Positions 1-5,586 of a stretch of DNA of 9,407 nucleotides are shown here, piece after piece (position 1 is the first letter of the stretch; every line of letters starts with the position of its first letter). The notes below the pieces were generated by a model. It had not been told where the DNA came from and did no database searches. It saw only the letters and a program-made list of their open reading frames with translations. The stretch is from the NCBI GenBank assembly GCA_947456995.1, contig CANGVB010000094.1:1-9407 (forward strand). The letters run 5' to 3'. This DNA comes from Bryobacteraceae bacterium. GTDB lineage: Bacteria > Acidobacteriota > Terriglobia > Bryobacterales > Bryobacteraceae. Both the position numbers and the translations under genes were made by a program.

Positions 1-413
1 GCTTGAATGTAGTATTCGAAAAGGTCGTTGAGGGCTTCGAGGTTGCGAGCATCGAGTTCAACCGCACGCTCAAAATTCTGCCTTGCTTTGGAGGCGTAAC
101 CGGGCGCCGTGAGGAAAGAACTCAACTCTGCGCGCCGGCCATAGGCTCTACCCAGCCAGTGCCAGTGGGTACTCGCTCTTGGCTCAAGCTGGGTGGCAAG
201 CTCAAATGACTCAGTCGCCTTCTTGTAGTCGCCCATCATGAAATAGTTGCGACCCAGCAGGTTTCTCTCGCTGCCTGACTTGTCTTTGAGTGCTTCGATT
301 GTCTTTGCGCTTGCGGCATAGTCTGTTTTCTCGAACAATACACGCGCTTTTTCAAACGTGACTGTATCGGCCAAGGCTAACAAAACAATGTGATTGAAGA
401 TTAGCAATCGCAT
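1..413 (-). CDS. Exported TPR-repeat protein, N-terminal part (cut by window edge)
   Basis: Reading the minus strand from an ATG at 413 gives 137 complete codons with no stop before the window edge, so the C-terminus is missing. The start is supported by AAAGGA (421-426 on the plus strand as TCCTTT), about 8 bases upstream. Residues 3-14 are hydrophobic and followed by ALADT, which looks like a short signal peptide, so the protein is probably exported. Residues about 48-80 form a TPR unit (LLGRNYFMMGDYKKA, then a helix ending LEP). A second, longer unit covers about 83-135 and contains HWLGRAYGRR, APGYASKARQNFERA and LDARNLEAL. TPRs bind protein partners; no enzymatic motif is visible. The WLGRAYGRR and APGYASKAR pattern recalls TPR proteins common in Acidobacteriota (from memory). 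The gene is divergent from the 537-2845 unit. Export and TPR assignment are fairly sure; the cellular role is unknown. Confidence 0.82.
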   Translation of the reverse strand, partial: MRLLIFNHIVLLALADTVTFEKARVLFEKTDYAASAKTIEALKDKSGSERNLLGRNYFMMGDYKKATESFELATQLEPRASTHWHWLGRAYGRRAELSSFLTAPGYASKARQNFERAVELDARNLEALNDLFEYYIQ

Positions 414-426
414 AAGATCATCCTTT

Positions 427-454
427 GTTAGTATACACTAACTTATACGTATAC
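427..454. promoter_or_regulatory. Paired palindromes, candidate operator between divergent genes
   Basis: Positions 427-442 read GTTAGT-ATAC-ACTAAC, a perfect 6-bp inverted repeat around a 4-bp centre. Just after it, 444-453 is TATACGTATA, a perfect 10-bp palindrome. The segment is far more AT-rich than its surroundings and directly abuts the ribosome binding site of the minus-strand TPR gene. Minus-strand TATACT (435-430), TATACG and TATAAG could serve as -10 boxes, but no convincing -35 is present. The symmetry suggests a site for a dimeric repressor. No regulator gene is in the window and I cannot name the family. Confidence 0.4.
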
Positions 455-489
455 CTCACACATAGGACGTTTCGGGTCAGGGTAGTGGA

Positions 490-519
490 TTCAAAAAGAT
501 GCTTCGCACTTGCTACACT
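490..519 (+). promoter_or_regulatory. Weak candidate promoter for the FxLYD-aroA-kinase unit
   Basis: TTCAAA at 490-495 and TACACT at 514-519 are separated by 18 bases, a sigma-70-like arrangement with imperfect boxes. Transcription would begin about 526, leaving a leader of only about 11 bases before the ATG at 537. That would fit the lack of a visible Shine-Dalgarno sequence there. Speculative. Confidence 0.2.
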
Positions 520-536
520 TGTCCTTCAGCCCCACT

Positions 537-926
537 ATGCGTAGAACACTTCTGGCCAGCCTCGCACTCGCGCTGTTTCTGCCCGCGCAGGACAAGAAGC
601 CCAAGACGCCTGAGCTTGAAATTACGCAGGTTTCCGTACACCGGATTGACGATACCTTGCTTGCGGCAGATGGCAGTATCCGAAACACAAGCAACAAGAC
701 CTTTAACAAGGTTCAAATTGTGTTCGAGTTCTTTGCGCCGGGCAAGCAGTCGATCACAATCCAGCGTGGCTCGCCTGAGCCGGATGTGATTCCTCCGGGT
801 GAGCTGGTGGAATTTCACCTGCAACTACGGGCACCGGCTCGCGCCGTGCAGGTGACGCTTGGGGCAGAAGACGGCAGTGGCCGTGAACTCCGTGTCGGCA
901 AGCCCGGCCCTTATCCAGTCGAATAA
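537..926 (+). CDS. Small secreted FxLYD-like domain protein
   Basis: This encodes a 129-residue protein of unknown function. I chose the ATG at 537 over an in-frame TTG at 510 because it puts a classic signal peptide at the very N-terminus: MRRT, a hydrophobic stretch at residues 5-15, and probable cleavage near LPA-QD (17/18). The mature part, residues about 28-115, resembles the FxLYD fold, a small Ig-like beta domain of bacterial surface and secreted proteins. It has GSIRNTS at 46-52, then alternating hydrophobic residues VQIVFEFF at 59-66, a proline-glycine turn at 86-88 and a final strand VQVTLGAEDG. It has no lipobox cysteine and no catalytic motif. No clear ribosome binding site precedes the start. 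The stop lies four bases before the aroA start, so the two are probably cotranscribed. Secretion is likely; the fold assignment is moderate. Confidence 0.75.
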   Translation: MRRTLLASLALALFLPAQDKKPKTPELEITQVSVHRIDDTLLAADGSIRNTSNKTFNKVQIVFEFFAPGKQSITIQRGSPEPDVIPPGELVEFHLQLRAPARAVQVTLGAEDGSGRELRVGKPGPYPVE

Positions 927-930
927 CAGA

Positions 931-2208
931 ATGATTGAAAGCATACAACCAGCCAAGAGTCTCTCTGGCGCTATCCGCCTTCCAGGCGACAAATCCATTT
1001 CACACCGTTGGGCGATGATCGCCGGGCTTGCCGAGGGCAAGACTACGATTCATGGCTACTCTACAGGCGAAGATTGCCATTCTACCCTTGGCATTCTGAA
1101 GCGGCTTGGCATCGAGGTTGATGACCAGGGCAGCGAAGTCTCGATTATGGGCAAAGGCCTCAATGGGCTGAGCGCGCCGAGCGAAGCGCTGGACGCCGGC
1201 AACTCCGGTTCGACAATCCGGATGATGAGCGGAATCCTGGCGGGGCAGTCTTTTACCTCACACATCCACGGTGATGAGTCTCTCTCGAAACGCCCGATGC
1301 AACGCGTGATGACGCCGCTGGCGCAGATGGGTGCAACGATCATTGCCACCGATGGCAAGTATCCACCGCTTGAGATTCGTGGTGCCGCGCTGAAGGCAAT
1401 TGATTATGCGACGCCAGTTGCCAGTGCCCAGGTGAAGACTTGCGTGCTCTTTGCCGGGATGTTTTGCGATGGCGAGACGATTGTTCGTGAGCCGATCAAG
1501 ACGCGGGATCATAGCGAGCTGGCCTTGCGGATGTTCGGCGCAGACGTCAAAAGTGTTGGCAATGTAATCACGATTCAGGGACGCCCAAAGCTTGTCGGCA
1601 AGGATCTGACTGTGCCGGGTGACCTGAGCTCTTCAGCATTCTTTTTGTCAGCCGCGCTGATGATCCCGGATTCGAACTTGGTGATCGGTGGCGTTGGACT
1701 GAACCCGACACGCACTGCTTTGCTGGACTATCTGGCCAGCATTGGCGCCGAGATCAAGGTGCTCAATGTGGGCGAACAACATGGCGAACTGGTGGGCGAC
1801 ATCCTGGTGCGCGGCAGCGTAAAGAAGGCTGGCGTGATCTCCGGGGCACTGACGGCGCAATTGATTGATGAGATTCCGACACTGGCTGTTCTCGGTGCGG
1901 CAACCGGTGGCCTTGATGTCCGTGACGCTTCAGAGTTGCGGGTTAAAGAGACCGATCGTATTGCCACTGTCGCTGAGAATTTCAAGCGAGCCGGAGTCGA
2001 GATTGAAGTTCGCGAGGACGGGTTTACCGTGCCAGGGAATCAGAAGTTTCACGCTGCGCAGTTTGACAGCTTTGGCGATCACCGGATTGCCATGGCCTTC
2101 GCCGTAGCCGGACTGGTTGCCGACGGGCCTTCCGAAATTCTTCGGGCAGAAGCCGCCAGTGTGAGCTTCCCCGAGTTCTACTCAACGCTACGCAAAATCA
2201 CAAGTTAA
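931..2208 (+). CDS. aroA: 3-phosphoshikimate 1-carboxyvinyltransferase (EPSP synthase), class II type
   Basis: AroA transfers the enolpyruvyl group of PEP to shikimate-3-phosphate, the sixth step of the cytoplasmic shikimate pathway to chorismate and aromatic amino acids. The ATG at 931 gives 425 residues, the usual family length, and places LPGDKSISHR at 17-26 as expected. Visible motifs are GDKS 19-22 and R26 (shikimate-3-phosphate binding), GNSGST 90-95 and RPMQR 121-125 (PEP site), SAQVK 165-169, RDHSE 192-196, NPTR 258-261, the catalytic D313-E314, KETDR 339-343, GDHRIAM 382-388 and SFPEF 412-416. The combination GDKx, SAQxK, RxHxE and NxTR is the published signature of class II EPSP synthases, many of which tolerate glyphosate. 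An in-frame ATG at 859 lies inside the upstream gene and would add 24 residues unlike the family, so I rejected it. The start is four bases after the upstream stop with no strong ribosome binding site, which suggests translational coupling. Confidence 0.96.
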   Translation: MIESIQPAKSLSGAIRLPGDKSISHRWAMIAGLAEGKTTIHGYSTGEDCHSTLGILKRLGIEVDDQGSEVSIMGKGLNGLSAPSEALDAGNSGSTIRMMSGILAGQSFTSHIHGDESLSKRPMQRVMTPLAQMGATIIATDGKYPPLEIRGAALKAIDYATPVASAQVKTCVLFAGMFCDGETIVREPIKTRDHSELALRMFGADVKSVGNVITIQGRPKLVGKDLTVPGDLSSSAFFLSAALMIPDSNLVIGGVGLNPTRTALLDYLASIGAEIKVLNVGEQHGELVGDILVRGSVKKAGVISGALTAQLIDEIPTLAVLGAATGGLDVRDASELRVKETDRIATVAENFKRAGVEIEVREDGFTVPGNQKFHAAQFDSFGDHRIAMAFAVAGLVADGPSEILRAEAASVSFPEFYSTLRKITS

Positions 2209-2215
2209 AGGCACT

Positions 2216-2845
2216 ATGCCGGATCGTCTTCAAAACCTAACGCTCGCAGGGGTTGTTCATGATTTGAACAACGTCTTTGAGACGCTTTTTGAGGCGAACG
2301 ACATTCTTAAGCTGGACCCGAAACATGCAAAGCTGAGCGCGACGATCAAGCGCTCACTCAAGCATGGTGCCCGCATCGTGAAGAGTCTCGAAACGCAGGG
2401 CGGCCTTACCGATGCCGTGCGGGTGATCGAGCAGGTGGAAGCACTACTGATGGACTACCTGATCTCATCTCATGGCCCTGCCATCCTCATCGTGTCAGAG
2501 ATTGAACCGAACCTGCAGATCGTTGGGAATCGCGGGGCCTGGGAGCGGGTACTGCTGAATCTTTTCCTCAATGCCGCTCGCATGATGCCGCAAGGCGGCA
2601 CAATCTCGGTGAGCGCAAAGACCGGGCCAGCAGGTGTCGAGATTGCAGTACTCGATACCGGGCCGGGGATTCCAGCAAAGGTATTGCCAAGCTTGTTTGA
2701 GCCTGGATTCACAACGACGCCGCGCCACAAGGGGCTGGGTTTGCATATCGTCCGTTCGATTGTGGAAAGCCAGGGCGGCAGTGTTTCCGCGGCCAATCGG
2801 GAGGATCAGTCCGGGGCTGCCTTCCGAATTCTTCTACCGCGGTAG
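2216..2845 (+). CDS. Small soluble sensorless histidine kinase
   Basis: This encodes a 209-residue two-component-type histidine kinase that should autophosphorylate on His15. The phosphoacceptor H-box is VHDLNN (14-19) in a first helix, and a second helix at about 38-60 completes a short dimerisation domain. The HATPase_c domain follows: N-box NLFLNAA (115-121, N119), G1 box DTGPGI (147-152), F-box LFEPGFTT (160-167) and G2 box GLGLHIV (173-179). All boxes are intact, so it is probably active. It has no PAS, GAF, HAMP or membrane segment and no receiver domain, so any signal must come through a partner protein. No response regulator lies in the window. The ATG at 2216 is eight bases after the aroA stop, and its AAAGG ribosome binding site overlaps that stop, so it is an operon partner of aroA. 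Its last 12 bases overlap the convergent deacetylase gene. Confidence 0.88.
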   Translation: MPDRLQNLTLAGVVHDLNNVFETLFEANDILKLDPKHAKLSATIKRSLKHGARIVKSLETQGGLTDAVRVIEQVEALLMDYLISSHGPAILIVSEIEPNLQIVGNRGAWERVLLNLFLNAARMMPQGGTISVSAKTGPAGVEIAVLDTGPGIPAKVLPSLFEPGFTTTPRHKGLGLHIVRSIVESQGGSVSAANREDQSGAAFRILLPR

Positions 2846-3646
2846 ATCGTTGTAACCAACCAGCTTTATCTGGCTGTCAACGATTGCCTGACGGACGCTC
2901 GGGTCGATCAGCGCGCGCAACTCGAGTTCGCGGCTCTCTTTGAGACGCGTTGGTGCAAGCCTTAATTCTTCGCCAAGAATCCCTGGATGACACATGAATT
3001 CCGTAGTACCCGCCGGAAGGCTAGTCACCAGTTGGACCAGGTCTTGCGCTGAGAAGTTTCCGGTCCAGAGAAAGCCGGCAAAGTGGTTCGTGGATAGTGC
3101 CCCATGACGCGAGAGGACTTTATCGAAGTGGCCTCGCAACTGGCTCATGGCAAACGAGGCAGCCCGTGTTTTCCAACTGGCTCTACTGCCATCAAGGGGA
3201 AGATCAAAAGGCTTGCGGACCCAGCGAATCGAATACTTCTCGCTAATTGTGGCCACAGCTTCGAGCACAGACGGAAGCAGATGAGTGTGCTTGTGAGTAT
3301 CGAGGTGCGTGGGCTTGATGCCTGCAGCCAGGATCTTCTCAACCTGTGCTTCCAGTTCCTTGAGTACATCCCAGCGGCCGGCAACGAGGTCGCCGATCAA
3401 TGCGCCAACCGAGGCCGGCAGCATGCGGCCGGGCTCGCTCAGGCTCTCGCCCTGAACCATCTGCAAGTGGACACCGATATCGAGTGTTGGGGTCTCGGCA
3501 GCCAGGCGCAGAGCGTCATCAAAAGCGCCCCCATTGGCCATGAGCGTGGTTGAAGTGAGGATGCCTTCACGGTGGGCACGGACAATGCCCGAGTTCACGT
3601 CGCGCGTGAAGCCGAAGTCATCCGCATTGACAACGAGATAGCGCAA
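2834..3646 (-). CDS. YdjC/ChbG/HpnK-family carbohydrate deacetylase
   Basis: This encodes a 270-residue metal-dependent deacetylase of the YdjC fold. The family includes ChbG (acetylated chitooligosaccharides) and HpnK (hopanoid-associated). Visible motifs are VNADDFG (6-12, metal-binding aspartates D9/D10), GVHLQM (58-63, H60), THLDTHKHTH (113-122) with candidate metal ligand histidines, and a late CHPG (219-222). The length is typical. The start is a TTG at 3646: the frame has a stop three codons upstream (the mlaD TAG), no ATG lies before the essential NADDFG, and AGAAAG precedes the start by about 6 bases. The gene begins nine bases after mlaD, so it is the last gene of the mla unit, which suggests a sugar-bearing envelope lipid or its precursor as substrate (inference). 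There is no signal peptide, so it is presumably cytoplasmic. The family is sure, the substrate is not. The 3' end overlaps the convergent kinase gene by 12 bp. Confidence 0.9.
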   Translation of the reverse strand: MRYLVVNADDFGFTRDVNSGIVRAHREGILTSTTLMANGGAFDDALRLAAETPTLDIGVHLQMVQGESLSEPGRMLPASVGALIGDLVAGRWDVLKELEAQVEKILAAGIKPTHLDTHKHTHLLPSVLEAVATISEKYSIRWVRKPFDLPLDGSRASWKTRAASFAMSQLRGHFDKVLSRHGALSTNHFAGFLWTGNFSAQDLVQLVTSLPAGTTEFMCHPGILGEELRLAPTRLKESRELELRALIDPSVRQAIVDSQIKLVGYNDLPR

Positions 3647-3655
3647 ACTAACTTT

Positions 3656-4726
3656 CTAGAAGAGGGCGAGCTTGATGCGGAGGAATTTCTTGGGGTTGGC
3701 GCGAAAGTCCTTCATCAGGCCCTTCATCTCGACAGCCGTGCCGTCCAGGTTTTCGTAGAGAGACGGATTGACGAGCAGCTGTCCGAGCGAACCTTCGCCG
3801 CGGTTTACCTTATCGAGCATGGTGTCTACGCGGCCAATCGTGGCAGAGAGTTGTTTGGAGAGCGCATCACTCTTGAGCAACTGCCCGGCGGTGCCTTTGC
3901 CTTCGTTGAGGTCGGCGAGGAGCTTGCGCATTTCCACAATGCTCGCCCTGGTTTCGACATAGATGCTGTCGTCTTTGAGCAGTTTTCCGGCAGTGCCCTG
4001 CCCCGCCTGTATGTCGGCAACAATCTGATCCATACGGGTTAATGTCTTGCGGACATCGTTATATAGGGCATCGTCGCTCAACAACTTGCCGAGCGTACCT
4101 TTGCCGGCGTTGAGTGCGGAAGAGAGGCGCTCTACTTCTTTCATGATGTTGTTGAAGCGGTTGTAGAGTTCTTCGTCCACCAGCAGCTTGCCGATGGTGC
4201 CTTTTCCCGATTCCACCTGGCCCACGATGCCTTCGGCTTTGGTGAGAATGTTCTGGAGAACGGCGATGGTCTGCGAGGCCTGCGCCTGAATGTCATCGAG
4301 CTCGGCAGTAGAGCCGCTTGGGAGTTCTCCGCCTTTAGCGATGGCGGTCTTGGACTCACCCTTCTTGATCGCAATCAGTTTGGCACCCAGAAGATTCTCG
4401 GCGCCAATGGTGACCTTGGAATCGTTCGGGATAGAAGCAAGCATCTTGTCGCTGATTTCGAGGGTAACCTTGATGATGCGATTCGGCTTCGATTCCCCGG
4501 AAAGCCCAATATCGGTTACCTTGCCCACGAGAACGCCATTCAGGCGAACGGGAGCGTTCTTCAGCAGGCCACCACTGGTATCGAGGTAAGCAAAGACCTC
4601 AGACCGGGATTCGAACATGTTGGTGGAACTGGTGATGTAGAAAATCAGAGCCGTGAGTAGCATCAATGCCACTATGGCTAGCAGGCCTACCCGGAGTTTT
4701 GCCCAACTGGTTTTATTGGAAGTCAT
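3656..4726 (-). CDS. mlaD: MlaD-like MCE-domain lipid-transport protein with C-terminal 34-residue repeats
   Basis: This is the periplasmic substrate-binding component of an Mla-type lipid ABC transporter, anchored in the inner membrane. It has 356 residues, far longer than E. coli MlaD (about 183). Residues 12-32 form the single N-terminal membrane helix. The MCE domain spans about 40-120 (FAYLDTSGGLLKNAPVRLNG, GKVTDIGL, then NLLGAKLIAI). After a linker, residues 173-342 carry five tandem repeats headed by G-K/Q/E-G-T/S-x-G-K/Q-L-L, spaced exactly 34 residues apart. The end is NPKKFLRIKLALF. MCE proteins hexamerise around a hydrophobic pore, so the tail probably extends as a helical shaft towards the outer membrane (family knowledge plus inference). 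The ATG overlaps the mlaF stop by 4 bp (ATGA), so translation should be coupled. No MlaC carrier gene is present here. Confidence 0.93.
   Translation of the reverse strand: MTSNKTSWAKLRVGLLAIVALMLLTALIFYITSSTNMFESRSEVFAYLDTSGGLLKNAPVRLNGVLVGKVTDIGLSGESKPNRIIKVTLEISDKMLASIPNDSKVTIGAENLLGAKLIAIKKGESKTAIAKGGELPSGSTAELDDIQAQASQTIAVLQNILTKAEGIVGQVESGKGTIGKLLVDEELYNRFNNIMKEVERLSSALNAGKGTLGKLLSDDALYNDVRKTLTRMDQIVADIQAGQGTAGKLLKDDSIYVETRASIVEMRKLLADLNEGKGTAGQLLKSDALSKQLSATIGRVDTMLDKVNRGEGSLGQLLVNPSLYENLDGTAVEMKGLMKDFRANPKKFLRIKLALF
3701..4210 (-). repeat. Five tandem 34-residue (102-bp) repeats inside mlaD
   Basis: The glycine that opens each motif falls at residues 174, 208, 242, 276 and 310, an exact period of 34 residues. 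The heads are GKGTIGKLL, GKGTLGKLL, GQGTAGKLL, GKGTAGQLL and GEGSLGQLL. Each is followed by x-x-D/N-x-x-L/I-Y in most copies (LY at 187-188, 221-222 and 323-324, IY at 255-256, LS in copy four) and then by an amphipathic helix. The nucleotide copies have diverged, so this is an old protein repeat, not a recent DNA duplication. Confidence 0.88.
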
Positions 4727-5586
4727 GCTGGAAGTTGATGCCCTCGCTCTCCACTTTGCCCTAACTTGGGCGGAGGTTGATGCAATACAAATTGTGACAC
4801 ATAGGGGTCGCGGGAGGCTTCAAGCTGCTGCTGCGTTCCCGAAAAGACGATGCGGCCTTCGTCCATCACGATGAAGGTTGTGTTGAGGTCGGCGTAGGTG
4901 CCATAGGGGCTGGCGCGCACTACATCGTGCATTGCATTATTCCAGTGGTAGTTTGCCGCCATTGCGCCATCCTGATAGCGATGAGTGGCGAGAACCGTTG
5001 TCGTCTTGCGAAGCTCGCGCTGCTTTACGATCAGGGACATGATGGTGTGGGCAGTGATGGGGTCAAGGCCGGCCGTTGGGGAATCGTAGAGGGAAATCTT
5101 GGGATTGGTGACATTGGCGCGGGCAATGCCTACACGGCGGCGCATACCGCCAGAGAGTTCGCTCGGGAATTTGTCGAGGGTGTGGCCAAGTTCGACGAAT
5201 TCGAGCGATTCCAGCACGCGGGCTGCGATCTCGTCTTCGGGTGCGGCAAGACTCTTCTGATTGCGCAGCGGGTAGGCAACATTGTCAGCGATGTTCAGCG
5301 AATCGAAAAGACCGCCTTCCTGAAAGAGCACGCCAACTTCGCTGCGAATTCCAAAGAGCTCGGTTTCTTTGAGGTGTGTGATGTCGTGGCCGAGGAGTTC
5401 GATGCGTCCGGTGTCAGCCTGAATCAGCGACATTGCCAGCTTGAGCAAAACGGTCTTGCCGCTTCCAGCAGCACCAAGAAGAATGAAGGTATCGCCTTCG
5501 TTTACGGTGAGATTGATCTTGTCCAGCACCAGCTTGCCGTCATAAGAGAGCGAGACATTTTCAAACTTGAGAATGGGTTTGGCCAT
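4723..5586 (-). CDS. mlaF: MlaF-like ABC transporter ATP-binding protein with altered Walker B
   Basis: This is the cytoplasmic ATPase that powers the MlaE permease. The ATG at 5586 gives 287 residues. A longer frame to 5721 runs into mlaE and its extra residues are unlike the family. Motifs are Walker A GAAGSGKT (38-45), Q-loop Q89 (LFQEGG), ABC signature LSGGM (144-148) and H-loop H202 (LATHR). Walker B reads SLYDSPTAGLDP (165-176): Ser169, encoded by TCC, stands where the catalytic glutamate normally is (DEP). Between H202 and the next strand (FIVMDEGRI, from 238) are about 35 residues, roughly 20 more than usual. The basic/proline tail at 270-287 also exceeds the core. Start and mlaE stop share one base (TGATG), and the stop overlaps mlaD by 4 bp. 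The Mla assignment rests on the partner genes and overall sequence; ATPase activity needs testing given S169. Confidence 0.92.
   Translation of the reverse strand: MAKPILKFENVSLSYDGKLVLDKINLTVNEGDTFILLGAAGSGKTVLLKLAMSLIQADTGRIELLGHDITHLKETELFGIRSEVGVLFQEGGLFDSLNIADNVAYPLRNQKSLAAPEDEIAARVLESLEFVELGHTLDKFPSELSGGMRRRVGIARANVTNPKISLYDSPTAGLDPITAHTIMSLIVKQRELRKTTTVLATHRYQDGAMAANYHWNNAMHDVVRASPYGTYADLNTTFIVMDEGRIVFSGTQQQLEASRDPYVSQFVLHQPPPKLGQSGERGHQLPA

Noticed and set aside
510..536. TTG start adding nine residues to the FxLYD-like protein
   Set aside because: It would bury the signal peptide behind an extra segment and uses a weaker start codon. ATG 537 gives a standard signal peptide.
859..930. 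Earlier in-frame start for aroA inside the FxLYD-like gene
   Set aside because: It would add 24 residues absent from the family. The ATG at 931 places the first motif at the expected distance, just after the upstream stop.
2216..2845. The short kinase gene as a truncated pseudogene
   Set aside because: The start has a good ribosome binding site, and the H, N, G1, F and G2 boxes are all intact in one frame, so it looks like a complete minimal kinase.
3104..4042. Plus-strand frames opposite the deacetylase and mlaD genes (149 and 156 codons)
   Set aside because: Both are shadows of conserved minus-strand genes; no ribosome binding site or family resemblance.
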